A stretch of 64,000 nt of DNA from Ariolimax columbianus (lineage: Eukaryota; Mollusca; Gastropoda; Stylommatophora; Arionidae), in the NCBI GenBank assembly GCA_036924085.1, contig JAVGWX010000019.1, positions 10,842,196 through 10,906,195 of the forward strand. Reading direction: 5' to 3'. Positions 53,770-63,929 of this stretch are shown here, piece by piece. The translations under genes and the position numbers were made by a program. The notes beneath the pieces are model-generated. The model searched no databases. It was given only the letters and a program-made list of their open reading frames with translations, and was not told the DNA's origin. Position 1 is the stretch's first letter. Each line of letters begins with the position of its first letter.

Positions 53770-54931
53770 CGTACTTATTTAGTTGCTCTTTTTCTACCCT
53801 GGAGTGTATATAGTCTTCTACCATACTGACTTTGTCATTCTTCTTCTACTCTTGGATGTAGAGGTTTGCCAGAATGGATACCATATCTTTCTATCCGCTG
53901 TCTTCCTCTTAGCGTGGTTCATTTCTAGTCCACGATCTATTACAGACAGTCTTATGTTGTCATCCCTGGAAATTTTGGGTCGTCCTCAGGGTTTGAATCC
54001 CTGAATCTTTGCTCCCCATTAATGCCTTTGTAGTCGTTCTTCTTTCATTCTGTAAACATTGCCAAACCATCGAAGTTAAGACGTTCCACTCGTCTGCAAG
54101 GGCTGAATTTCAGGATCATTTCATATTGTTTGAATGCAAATTGTACTTGGACCACCTTCCTTAAATATCTCCTTTCTGAAGCCTGAAGTTGGTTTTTATA
54201 GACTGTTCAATTGCCCATAACTCACGTTCTCAAGTCAGGATTGGAATAAAGCTTGAGCTGTATACATCCATCAATGTTTTATTGCCAATTTAGCTATTTG
54301 TTAGTTTGTTGTTGCTATAAAAACCTCGGTTAATAACACGGAAACGTCTCTCTGTTGTTGCTTTTCTGATAACCATCTCTTCTCCTTATGCCTGCCTTCC
54401 AGTCTATTACAGCTCCAAGGTATTTGATCTGATTGACTGGATCCAGATCTGACGTTTCTTCTCCTCTCATGCGATCACCATAGTTTTAGTTTTGGAACTG
54501 TTCCAGGTTTGTAAGTTGAACTGAAGTTGTAGTCTCTGCTACACGACCAAGTCGTCGACAAACGCCAGCTCTGATATATAAACTGACCTTATCTTCCTGC
54601 ACCCCGATGAGTGCTCTTTCGTCTAGTCATTACAGCATTTTAAGGCAACATCCATGAGAAGTATGAGAAGAAAAGGGAACATAAAATCACCATGTCTTAC
54701 ATCACTAGTGATCTTTGATCTCTAGATGTCCTTACACAACTCCTGCACGTTTTGTAGAAACTAAGTATGACGCTGACCAATGGTACTGTACTGTTCTTCT
54801 TAACTAAGCAGTCCTAAAAGCCTGATCAAGGGAAGTTTATCAAATGCCTTTCCTAGATCTAAAACAACAGAGGCACAGGTCACTCCTATACGCAATGGCT
54901 TTATCACTCATCTGCCTGAGCATGAAGATAC
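53770..54931 (-). mobile_element. Decayed RTE-like LINE, 3' portion, interrupted by I-group LINE
   Basis: Heavily decayed minus-strand pieces: 'CRRLGRV'-like DNA near 54540, 'DPVNQIKYLGAVIDWKAGIR' (near 54445-54385) and 'RRDGYQKSNN', consistent with the RT thumb of an RTE-like LINE. The adjoining region right of the I-LINE insert (55740 on) carries the upstream RT block in the same orientation. Confidence 0.6.
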
Positions 54932-55739
54932 TTCTTCTTCTTCTTCTGCGTACGCAGTCAGACAGTAACCATTATTTTTTCGAAAAAAGCGGCGGTCATC
55001 CTGAGGCTGTCGCCCCTGCCATAGAGCTTGTCTTGCAGTTCCACTGGTAATGGCCACATCTGCTCTCTCTGATCCTCGTATGTCGGGCAGTTCTGCAGCA
55101 GATGTTCAGCGGTCATTTTACCAGTACCGCACGGGCATTCGTCGGTACACCCTATCTTCAATTTGTTGAATAGGTGGTACCTCAGTCTGTTGTGGCCAGT
55201 GCGAAGTCTGAAGACAACGACCTGCTCTCTTCGGTTCAACTGGTAATAGGCATCGTTTTTGGTGTAACCAGTATGTTCGGTTTCCCATTTGGTCATGTAT
55301 CTGGCTTTGATAAGCCGTTTTGACTCTTCGTACGTCATACTGGTATCTGTTTGTGGTAGTCTTGCACCTTCTTTTGCCAGTCTGTCTGCCTCCTCGTTGC
55401 CTTAGATGTTGCAGTGTGACGGAACCCACTGTACCACTACCCTTTTTGGTGCGGACTGCTGGCACAGTTTGCAGAGTGCTGCTCTTAAGTCATTAAGCTC
55501 AGTGTTTTTCTGGCTTTTTAGCGCTGTGACTACGGCGAGAGCATCTGTCAGCAGGACTATATGGCTCTCATTTTCACTGTGTGTCACCATTTCTTCCACT
55601 GCCGCCCTCAGTGCCTCTGCCTCCGCTCTGAAATTGCTTGTGTACTTACCAGTAGCGAATGACAGTGTTATTTTTCTGCCATTTGGTAGGTTCAGGAATG
55701 CTCCTGCCCCTCCGTTCTGTGTTTTGTTTGTTACAGGCT
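54932..55739 (-). mobile_element. I-group LINE copy 6, 5'-truncated, nested in another LINE
   Basis: TTCTTCTTC tail complement at 54932-54945. Minus-strand ORF pieces from the RNase H start ('GAGAFLNLPNGRKITLS', near 55705-55655) through 'EEMVTHSENESHIVLLTDAL' and the knuckle to 'EKIMVTV'. One stop (TAA for CAA in 'NIQGNEE', near 55405) splits it. TSD TGAAGATAC at 54923-54931 and 55740-55748. Confidence 0.93.
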
Positions 55740-56300
55740 TGAAGATACACTCTTGAGTACTTCAGTTTGCTCGAAAGCCGTACTGGATCTCATCCAAAAT
55801 GGATGGAAGAAATCATATTATAAGCACCTGACATGCTTAGTTAGATCCAAGGAAGTCAATTGATGGCTCAATCTTTAGTAAGTTAATTAATTTGCTAGTT
55901 AGTTACTTATTTAGTTAACTAATTAGTTAATTTGAAAATTATTTAGTTAGTTAACTAGTTAGTTAATTAAATACTTAGTTAGGTTAATAGAACAAGCTGT
56001 AAATCAGTTGCTACTTAGTTTCTGGACTACCGTGGGATGTTTGAGCAGTGACACCAGTTCATAAATCGCCTCTGCTGCTTTCTGGCATCTTGTCTCAATT
56101 TCGGTGTTGCATCTGCAGTGTTCCGATAAAATAATGCTCAGGTACCTGACCTCATGCGCCTGGTGGAGAGCTACATTCTGAATGCTTGAGTAGCCCCTGC
56201 CTTCTGACCACCCTCAGAGTTGTCATATTGGACGTGTTGATACGCATACCATACTTATCGCAGTCTGCAATCTTTCGTTGGAGCAAAGAAACGAAGAACG
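55740..56300 (-). mobile_element. Decayed RTE-like LINE, upstream RT portion
   Basis: Minus strand near 55800-55755 reads close to 'LDEIQYGFRANRST', an RT motif. From 56290 down: 'LQRKIADCDKYGMRINTS', 'QNVALHQAHEVRYL' and 'CNTEIETRCQKAAEAIYEL', the region after FADD. Between them (55820-56000) lies a TTAGTTAAT-rich stretch. May be two LINE pieces of one old element. Confidence 0.6.
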
Positions 56301-56584
56301 CGAACAAGAACGAACAGACCGACGAGAGATGTGTATGATAATGGTTCGCCATCCAGCCCCAAGTCCAACACACGAACGCTGCTGCAAATGGTCCCTGTTC
56401 ACAGGAAGCTTGTATCCTAGCATTTGTAGTGGACACTTAAATAGCAATGGTTTTATGTGATGACGTTTCTAGCCATAAGCACAGCCCTCTTTAGTTACCT
56501 TTTCGTCTATGCTTGGAAAGTTACAGTGGTCCTATTCTTGGAAACCTAGTTACCAATGATAGTTGTTTACAATGATTGTCTATC

Positions 56585-56790
56585 TATCATGTGAACAAAG
56601 TGGTCAAGCCACAACACCGTTATTACACGAGATGTTTTCATGTGAACAAAGTGGTCAAGCCACAACACCGTTATTACACGAGATGTTTTCATGTGAACAA
56701 AGTGGTCAAGCCACAACACCGTTATTACACGAGATGTTGTCATGTGAACAAAGTGGTCGAGCCACAACACCGTTATTACACGAGATGTTT
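56585..56790. repeat. Tandem repeat, 51-bp unit, 4 copies
   Basis: 'TGTGAACAAAGTGGTCAAGC' to 'ATTACACGAGATGTTTTCA' repeats every 51 bp with at most two or three changes. Being 17 codons and stop-free, it opens frames on both strands that are not genes. Confidence 0.95.
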
Positions 56791-56828
56791 TTGTATAGTG
56801 GTGGACCGATCGTTTGTTGATGCAAAGT

Positions 56829-57107
56829 CAGTGTTCAATCCTGGTTCGACACACTCTAGGCCCAAACTTTTCACGCTTGTAGACCGGAAAATTTTTAACG
56901 AACCCGCAAATATAGGAATATTTTGAAGAAATTTGTCAACACAATAACACAAAAAAGCTTGACTTTCAAAAATATCACAACAAAGGAAGTTTTGTGATAA
57001 AGCTGATAAATTAACTTCTAAAACTTGTCTATCAATTTTCAAATGGCCGAATTTAACTAATTTATATATCGTAGTATTTGTAGGCATCTAGAGGTTGGGA
57101 AACACTG
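56829..57107. mobile_element. Possible hAT-like non-autonomous element
   Basis: The minus strand starts CAGTGTTTCCCAACCTC (from 57107) and the plus strand starts CAGTGTTCAATCCTGG (from 56829), so both ends begin CAGTGTT. 'CAGTG.TTCCCAACC' is typical of hAT termini. No 8-bp TSD was found, so the boundaries are unproven. Confidence 0.45.
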
Positions 57108-57116
57108 CTCTAGTAA

Positions 57117-57381
57117 GTAAAGTAAAGTAAAGTAATCCATACTGCATTACTGTCGTAGGGGTGTGAGGTGTTAGCGATCTCACATTTCAAAGGCTCGGCA
57201 ACATGCCATCTCCTCTCCCTCTCCGCTTTTACTTCCCGGACTGAACCGGTACCCATTTAAGGCTGGGTCGACACGGGTGCCGTTGCGGTCTGAAAAAAAC
57301 ATTACCGCCTCAACTGGGGAATGAGCCCAGGACCACTCAAATGCGATGCCAGCGCGCAACGACTGCGCTACAAGGCTCCGA
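57117..57381 (-). mobile_element. SINE3: tRNA-derived, (TTTAC)n-type tail, TSD
   Basis: Minus strand begins GGAGCCTTG, then A box 'TAGCGCAGTCGTTGCGCG' and B-box-like 'GGTCCTGGGCTCATTCC'. The body contains 'GGTACCGGTTCAGTCCGGGA'. The tail is repeated TTTAC (plus-strand GTAAA at 57117-57137). The 8-bp TSD TCTAGTAA lies at 57109-57116 and 57382-57389. Different tail from SINE1 and SINE2. Confidence 0.85.
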
Positions 57382-57389
57382 TCTAGTAA

Positions 57390-57599
57390 ACCCAGCTATG
57401 AAAGGGTTCCTGGTTTAAAGTTAGTGAAGTTACAGCAAGAAAGTGAACTGGCTTAGAAAAAGCGAAGGTCTAGTACAGATGCAGTCATAAACTTCATCTC
57501 CGACAGCAATGTCTGCTATATAACTGCCGTTACTGTTATCTTCCTGAATTGAGCTGAACGAGCCATGAACGCATGTCACGCATACGCGAGAACAAACAA
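57390..57599. other. No gene recognised
   Basis: Contains 57494-57545, which resembles 28784-28838 ('TGTCTGCTATAT' with similar flanks), an otherwise unidentified dispersed repeat. Confidence 0.4.
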
Positions 57600-58640
57600 G
57601 ATCAAGTAACCGGTACACATTCACTGGCGGACAATTTGCCAGACGGGTACACACTAAATGGTGGACAATTTGCGAAACAGGTACACACTAAATGGTGGAC
57701 AATTTGCGAGACAGGTACACACTAAGTGGCGGACACGTTGTGAGACCTTGTGAGACGGGTACACACCTTGTGAGACAGGTACACACTAACTGGCGGACTT
57801 GCTGTGAGACGGGTACACACTATCTGGCGGACACGTCAGACGAGTACACACTAGCTGGCGAACACGCTGTGAGACCCACTAACTTACTAACACGCTGCAA
57901 ATTCCACCAACTGGCGAATATTTTGTGCTACCAACTAACTAACGAACACGCAGTAAGTCCCACTAACTGACAAACATGCTGTAAGACCCACTTTTGATGA
58001 ACATGCTGTAAGACCCACTTTTGATGAACATGCTGTAAGATCCACTTTTGATGAACATGCTGTAAGACCCACTAACTAACGAACACGCAGTGAGTCCCAC
58101 TAACTGACAAACATGATGTAAGACCCACTTTTGATGAACATGCTGTAAGACCCACTTTTGATGAACATGCTGTAAGATCCACTTTTGATGAACATGCTGT
58201 AAGACCCACTAACTAACGAACACGCAGTGAGTCCCACTAACTGACAAACATGATGTAAGACCCACTTTTGATGAACATGCTATGAGACCCACTAACTAAC
58301 GAACACGCAGTGAGTCCCACTAACTGACAAACGTGATGTAAGACCCACTTTTGATGAACATGTTGTGAGACCCACTAACTGGCAAACATTCCTTGAGACC
58401 CACTAACTGGCAAACATTCCGTGAGACCCACTAACTGGCAAACATTCCGTGAGACCCACTAACTGGCAAACATTCCGTGAGACCCACTAACTGGCAAACA
58501 TTCCGTGAGACCCACTAGCTGGCAAATATTCCATAAGACCCACTAACTGGCAAACATGCCGTGTGTCTAACTAGCTGAAGAACACGTTGAAAAACCCACT
58601 TTTGATGAACCTGCTGTGAGACCCACTAACTAACGAGACC
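57600..58640. repeat. Complex minisatellite, 27-28 bp units in higher-order blocks
   Basis: Left third: units with 'GACAGGTACACACTAA' and 'TGGCGGACA'. Middle: 27-bp 'GAACATGCTG' plus 'TAAGACCCACTTTTGAT' units, alternating with 'AACGAACACGCAGTGAGTCC' plus 'CACTAACTGACAAACATGAT' in a block that recurs near 58073, 58209 and 58295. Right: 28-bp 'GACCCACTAACTGGCAAACA' plus 'TTCCGTGA', five near-identical copies. Confidence 0.93.
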
Positions 58641-58974
58641 CAGATAATTGGACGGTTGAAGGCTGTCATCTTCATCCTCTCCGGATTGTAGCTCACCGTA
58701 AACGAGTGTTGTGATAATGTGCTGTATCCATCTTGTTTTCTTCTTCCTTCGTCAATTGTTTCCCTCCTCCAGTCTTCTTCTTCTTCTTATCTACTTCTTC
58801 TTTTCCTTCTTATTCTCCCTGTTCTTCTTCTTCTTCTTCTTCTACTTTCTCTTAATATTCTTTTTTTTTCTGTTGCCTCTACTTTATCTTCTTCTTATTT
58901 TTTATATGCTTCTGCTTTTTTATCATCGTCATTATCGCCCGCTTCATCAACTTGCACTTTGATTGTGTTTCTTC
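58641..58974. repeat. (CTT)n-rich sequence
   Basis: Pyrimidine-rich with several CTTCTTCTT runs (58776-58860). It opens Leu/Phe/Ser frames that are not genes. Confidence 0.85.
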
Positions 58975-59280
58975 TTGTTCCTCGGGGAGGAAGACTAACA
59001 TCTGGCCACATCTCTCACCTTGGCTTCCTAGAAGCCCTCTCTGGAAACGGGCAGTTCTTATGGAAGCCTGGCTAACGAGATGGATCCACGTGATCTCCGT
59101 AGTAGTGAGTGACACGAAGATGAAGTCAATCATAGCACAACCGACTGGAGGACACTGGTCCACCTTTATCAGCACGCTCAGGATGTGAGGAAAGCTACTG
59201 AAACCCGCCACTTAACGTCCTTTTCAGTGCGCACAAAAGAGTAACCTACTTATTGTGGACATTCGAATCAACAACTTCTT
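58975..59280 (+). mobile_element. Family F element, copy F7 (core and right end)
   Basis: 'GGAGGAAGACTAACATCTGG', then the F core ('ATGGAAGCCTGGCTAACGAG', 'GATCCACGTGATCTCCGTAG', 'GGAAAGCTACTGAAACCCGC') and the right end 'CACAAAAGAGTAACCTACTT', 'ATTGTGGACATTCGAATCAA', CAACTT. No 37-bp units. Confidence 0.87.
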
Positions 59281-59425
59281 GTTCCTCTCCTTTGTCTTCT
59301 TCTTCTTTTCTTAATTTCTTGTTGGTGGTCACCATTGCCATGATCTTCTTTTTCTTTGTCTTCTTCATAATAATCATCGTCATTATCACCTTCTTGGTCT
59401 TCTTCTTCTTCTTTTTATTCATTCT
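59281..59425. repeat. (TTC)n-rich sequence
   Basis: Imperfect TTC runs broken by TTTG and ATTATC. The minus strand gives a Lys-rich frame of about 100 codons that is a simple-repeat product. Confidence 0.85.
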
Positions 59426-59429
59426 TCCA

Positions 59430-60245
59430 AATATTATATATTGTTTCAAAAGCTGTTTTCCAAACAATGAAGGACACGCCAAACTTACTGTACACTCTTT
59501 CCTTGTGTGAATGCCGAATTCTGCAATGTCATGAATTGTAGAGACTTCTGCCATAACATCACTATCTTAAGGGGCTGAAAGGAATCATAACTGCAATACT
59601 AAGGAAAATAACATCCAGTTTCATAAGGAAACACTAACAGATGTATACTGCCGTTTTGACACAAACACATTAATCAAAGACAGGAGAATGCACAAAATCC
59701 AAGTGAAAATAGCAACGTTTTGAAACATCTAACCTTTACCTAAACTCGATTCTACCTACTTTACACACAGAGACATAATTAAAACATGCTTTCTTTTTCT
59801 TGAGATCCAAAGACCTTATGTTATTCATTCTTTCTTTCCTGTATAACATACGAGGCAATGTTTCTAGAGCTTCCTTTCTAGTACAACTTATTGGGTAATG
59901 TTTTTAGAGCTTTCTTTCTTGTTCAGCATATTGTGTCATGTTTCTTGATCTTTTTTTCTTGAAATGTTTTGCCGAGCTGTACTTGAAACCAAATTATTAT
60001 CACCCCCCCCCCCCCCCCCCCCCCATCTGCACGAATGCCCAGACGAGAAATTTCAAGATTTATAGAGTCTTCTACCTTTAACGCGTTACAGCAATATGCC
60101 AGTCGTATTTTACATCATTATCCAGTCCTTTTTGCTAGGTCTGTCTAACACAGAACTGCTCTGGAAACTGATATGGCAACCGGAATATAAACATTAAGTC
60201 ATAAAATGCATACATTTACGCACACTTAAACATTCATACATATAG
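59430..60245. other. No gene recognised; short repeat and C run inside
   Basis: About three diverged ~50-bp units with 'AATGTTT.TAGAGCTT.CTTTCT' lie at 59825-59970. A run of about 22 C is at 60003-60024. No coding similarity. Confidence 0.55.
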
Positions 60246-60480
60246 TGAGGACGGTGTAGGCTAGTGGTTAAGTGACACGACTCACAACCGAAGGTGCTGG
60301 GTTCGATCCCCATCACAGCACCGGCCGTTACCCCGGGGACGCAAACCCTTAGAAAATGCAGGAGGAGGCAGACCGTTACATAAAATGCATGCTGAAGTCG
60401 GATGCACTGGGCCCTCAGGCGCAAAATAAATACCACAGTGCAACGCACACCGCCTTTCGGAATAGATAAATAAGATGAAA
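60246..60480 (+). mobile_element. SINE1 copy, plus strand
   Basis: Starts GGACGGTGTAGGCTAGTGG, with A box 'TAGGCTAGTGGTTAAGTG' and B box 'GGTTCGATCCC' (60301-60311). The shared core follows ('AAAATGCATGCTGAAGTCGG', 'ATGCACTGGGCC', 'GGCGCAAAATAAATACCACA', near 60380-60440) and an A-rich tail merges into the next microsatellite. The microsatellite on both sides hides any TSD. Confidence 0.92.
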
Positions 60481-60528
60481 ACAAAAACAAAAAACAATAA
60501 AAAAAACACATACATACAAACATGCATT

Positions 60529-60745
60529 ACACACACACACACGCACACTCGCACACACGCACACGCACACACACACACCCACACCCACACACACACACAC
60601 ACGCCCACACACACACACACACACATACATACACATACATACATACACATACATACATACATACATACATACACATACATACATACATACATACATACAC
60701 ATACACACATACATACACATACATACATACATACATACATGTATG
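60529..60745. repeat. (CA)n and (CATA)n microsatellite
   Basis: CACACA tract with CGCA variants followed by repeated ACATACAT. Open frames here, rich in Thr/His or Tyr/Val/Cys, are not genes. Confidence 0.96.
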
Positions 60746-61044
60746 CTTGTTTATTCACATTCACACCCACCATTCATATCTCCACGTTCATACACAACTC
60801 GTGATAGTAATACAAGTCGCTCAAACATTTCACACCCCTACAAACACTTTCACCCTAGTGAGATCTCTGAGGTCCAGTATGGCGGAGTAAGATAACATGA
60901 CAAGGCAGTGCTGTGTTTCAAGCCAACGGAGACAAACAGCAGCGTTAATATCATTTCACATATATCAAGATTCGTATCACTTTCTGAGACGTTTATTTGT
61001 ACCACCTTCCCCGTACCACTCGTTCGTATTGGAATATTTCTTTT

Positions 61045-61570
61045 CACTACGCTTCAGAGCCTCGTCTACAGTTGCCCGGTCTTTTCACTACGCTCCAGAG
61101 CTTCGTCTACAGTTGCCCGGTCTTTTCACTACGCTCCAGAGCCTCGTTTACAGTTGCCCGGTCTTTTCACTACGCTCCAGAGCCTCGTCTACAGTTGCCC
61201 GATCTTTTCACTACGCTCCAGAGCTTCGTCTACAGTTGCCCGGTCTTTTCACTACGCTCCAGAGCCTCGTTTACAGTTGCCCGGTCTTTTCTCTACGCTC
61301 CAGAGCCTCGTCTACAGTTGCCCGGTCTTTTCACTACGCTCCAGAGCTTCGTCTACAGTTGCCCGGTCTTTTCACTACGCTCCAGAGCCTCGTCTACAGT
61401 TGCCCGGTCTTTTCACTTCGCTTCAGAACTTCGTCTACAGTTGCCCGGTCTTTCCACTACGGTCCAGAGCTTCGTCTAAGGTTGGCCGATCTTTCCACTA
61501 CGTTACAGAGCCTCGTCTAAGGTTGGCCGATCTTTCCACTACGGTCCAGAGCTCCATCTACAGTTGACAG
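61045..61570. repeat. Minisatellite, 41-bp unit, ~13 copies
   Basis: Unit 'GCCCGGTCTTTTCACTACGC' plus 'TCCAGAGCCTCGTCTACAGTT', 41 bp. The unit has no stop in any plus frame, so frames of 160-219 codons are open in all three, each repeating a 41-residue peptide. Units at the right end are diverged (GGTTGGCCGATC). Confidence 0.95.
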
Positions 61571-62494
61571 GGTCGTCTGAATATCAGCTAGGAAAACAGC
61601 TTACTTCTCCCGGCAACGGTCTAGAGTTCAATTTCCGTTATCGACAAGCTCCTGTTGACCAAGGATGTAAACGGGTACCTTGCTCACTGTTAGCAAAGGG
61701 AAGGCAGCGTGGAAAAAAAAACTGGTAATCTAATTTCATAAACAAACGGAGAACTAGTATAAGGAGGTCTCTAGTTACTGCCCCCTCTTACACCACTATG
61801 GCTCCCCCCCCTCCTCCTCCTTTTTGGTCCGGAAGGAGCGAGATACATTTCCGGTTTCTGCCCGAGGTGGACAGGAAAGCCACAAAACCCGATGACCCAA
61901 GCTCTATTGTCTAGAAACTCCATGAGCTAATAGTTCAGGAAAGCTGATTAGTAATAATAATAATAAGAATATTAACTTCCCCCCGATAGCAGTGTTTACT
62001 AAAAAGCCACTCTTTCGTCCAGCCACCTCGGTGGAATGAAACGAGAGATACCCTTTCGATCAGCCACTTTGGTGGAATAAAACGATGGAAAATGGGTCAT
62101 AAAAAGGCGGCGGAATGTCTGAAAGAGACCAACAGTAAATGAGTGCGAGATTGATGTAAAGGACAAGAAAAGCCGTATAGCAAGGAATCAAGGTATAAGA
62201 AATGGGAAGAGTTTATAACTGTGCTGGTAAGATAAATAAACCTCGCGAAGTTCTAGATCATGAATCGGAGGATGCACATGAAGCGGACAAGCCTGCATGT
62301 TCACTATATTCAAGACTCAACGGAGACAATCCTGAAAACAGAGGAAGGTAATGGTCACCGGCTTCCTAAGTGACATGTCACTCAAACTGACATAAGGATA
62401 GAAACGTAAGTCAAAGATATTCGTGCATTGATTCATGACAAGGCCGTCTTATAATTTAAATTGATGTAGAATGTGATCTACTAAACAGCAAGCA
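61571..62494. other. No gene recognised; two-unit repeat inside
   Basis: Two ~45-bp units ('TTTCG.CAGCCAC.T.GGTGG' with AATAAAACGA or AATGAAACGA) at 62005-62090. The rest has no recognised feature. Confidence 0.5.
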
Positions 62495-63030
62495 CGGGGT
62501 CAGGCAAAATATACTGATAAGACATGTTAGCCAGGGTCAGACAAAATATATTGAACTGACATGTTAGTCAGGGTCAGGCAAAACATACTGATCAGACGTG
62601 TTAGCCAGGGTCAGACAAAATATACTGATCTGACATGTTAGTCAGGGTCAGGCTAAACATACTGATCAGACATGTTAGTCATGGCCAGACAAAATATACT
62701 GATCAGACATGTTAGTCAGGGTCAAACAAAATATACTGATCAGACATGTTAGTCATGGCCAGACAAAATATACTGATCAGACATGTTAGTCAGGGTCAAA
62801 CAAAATATACTGATCAGACATATTAGTCAGGATCAGACAAAATATACTGATCAGACACATTAGTCAGAGTCAGACAAAGTATACTGATCAGACATATTAG
62901 TCAGGATCAGACAAAATATACTGATCAGACATGTTAGTCGAGGTCAGACAAAATATGCTGATCAGACATGTTAGTCAGGTTCAGCCAAAACATATTGATC
63001 AGACCTGTTAGGGTCAAAGAAAATATACTG
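62495..63030 (+). repeat. Family F 37-bp unit expanded to 14 copies
   Basis: Unit 'TACTGATCAGACATGTTAGT' plus 'CAGGGTCAGGCAAAATA', 37 bp, at 62511, 62550, 62587 and so on to 62998. Units carry the GATCAGACATGTTAG motif found once or twice in F1 and F2. Confidence 0.94.
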
Positions 63031-63145
63031 GCCAAGACCCTCACCTCAACTTCCACGCAGTCCTCCTTGTAAATGGACTGTTCTTCTTGGCTGTCTGGCA
63101 AGCAAGGTGGGGGATTGGCATTCACAACAACAACAGCAGCAAGAA
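63031..63145 (+). mobile_element. Family F element, copy F8 (core mostly deleted)
   Basis: After the 37-bp array: 'CAAGACCCTCACCTCAAC', 'GGCTGTCTGGCAAGCAAGGT' and 'GGGGGATTGGCATTCACAAC', so the core is deleted between the GGCTAACAAGGTGAGGGAT-like part and the GGCATTC end, followed by (AAC)n. Confidence 0.75.
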
Positions 63146-63249
63146 CACTCTCACTGGTTCTAATGGAGAACAACACAACAAAATGAAGCAGCTGGGCAAT
63201 GAATGTATTGAAAGCGAAAGGTGCGAATGATTTGAAAACCAGCATATAT

Positions 63250-63800
63250 AATGCCGCAGTGACTGCGGAATGGTTTTACAGCTACATCCACCCCATTCCT
63301 AAATCTGACATGAACCCATTGACGCTAACTAGCTATATAATCATCACCTTACGAAAGTTTATGACAAATTACTAGAATGACAATCTTAGTAGTTAGAGAC
63401 CAATTAAAGAGAGTCGAGGTAAGGCTGGGACATCTGCTCATGGCGTTTATGAAGGTTTCCCTTTGAAGCATGAGCCAGCCGATATGGCTCTTTGTACGGA
63501 CGATGCAAATAACTATGTGGACTATCGGATTTGGTGTGCTCTTAGATGAAATGTTGGATCAATCCAAGGATGAAGAGCTGGTTAGTAGCTGCCCTGATGG
63601 AATGAACTAATCCAGTCTTGAGACCATGAACATCCGAACTTATGCGCATATGTTCAGGACTACCCAAGGGGTCCCAGCTCCAACTGTCTCCAAAACAAAC
63701 GTGACCAACACTCAACTCACAGGACCGTTGAGGTTGGCGGATGGCATTCTCACAAAGGGAATCTGATCATCGGAATGAAGACTTCCAGATTCTCATTACT
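63250..63800 (+). mobile_element. Possible decayed LINE RT fragment
   Basis: Short plus-strand pieces such as 'WFYSYIHPIPKSDMNPLT' and 'TSYIIITLRKFM' resemble the start of an RT domain ('..PIPK......YRPI.L....K..'). The rest is unreadable. Low confidence. Confidence 0.4.
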
Positions 63801-63929
63801 ATGTTCCGGCATTATCAATGTAGTTTATTGCTTTGAAGCTGGCTCATCTTCATCGTTTCAATTTTCAAGATTGTCTGTCTCGTATACTATTTGAATAAGT
63901 CATATTTAATTATTTCGTCTTCTTTGGCG

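Noticed and set aside
57270..57375. Functional tRNA gene
   Set aside because: The A and B boxes belong to a SINE with TSD and repeat tail; the cloverleaf arms are poor. The tRNA-like heads of SINE1 are rejected for the same reason.
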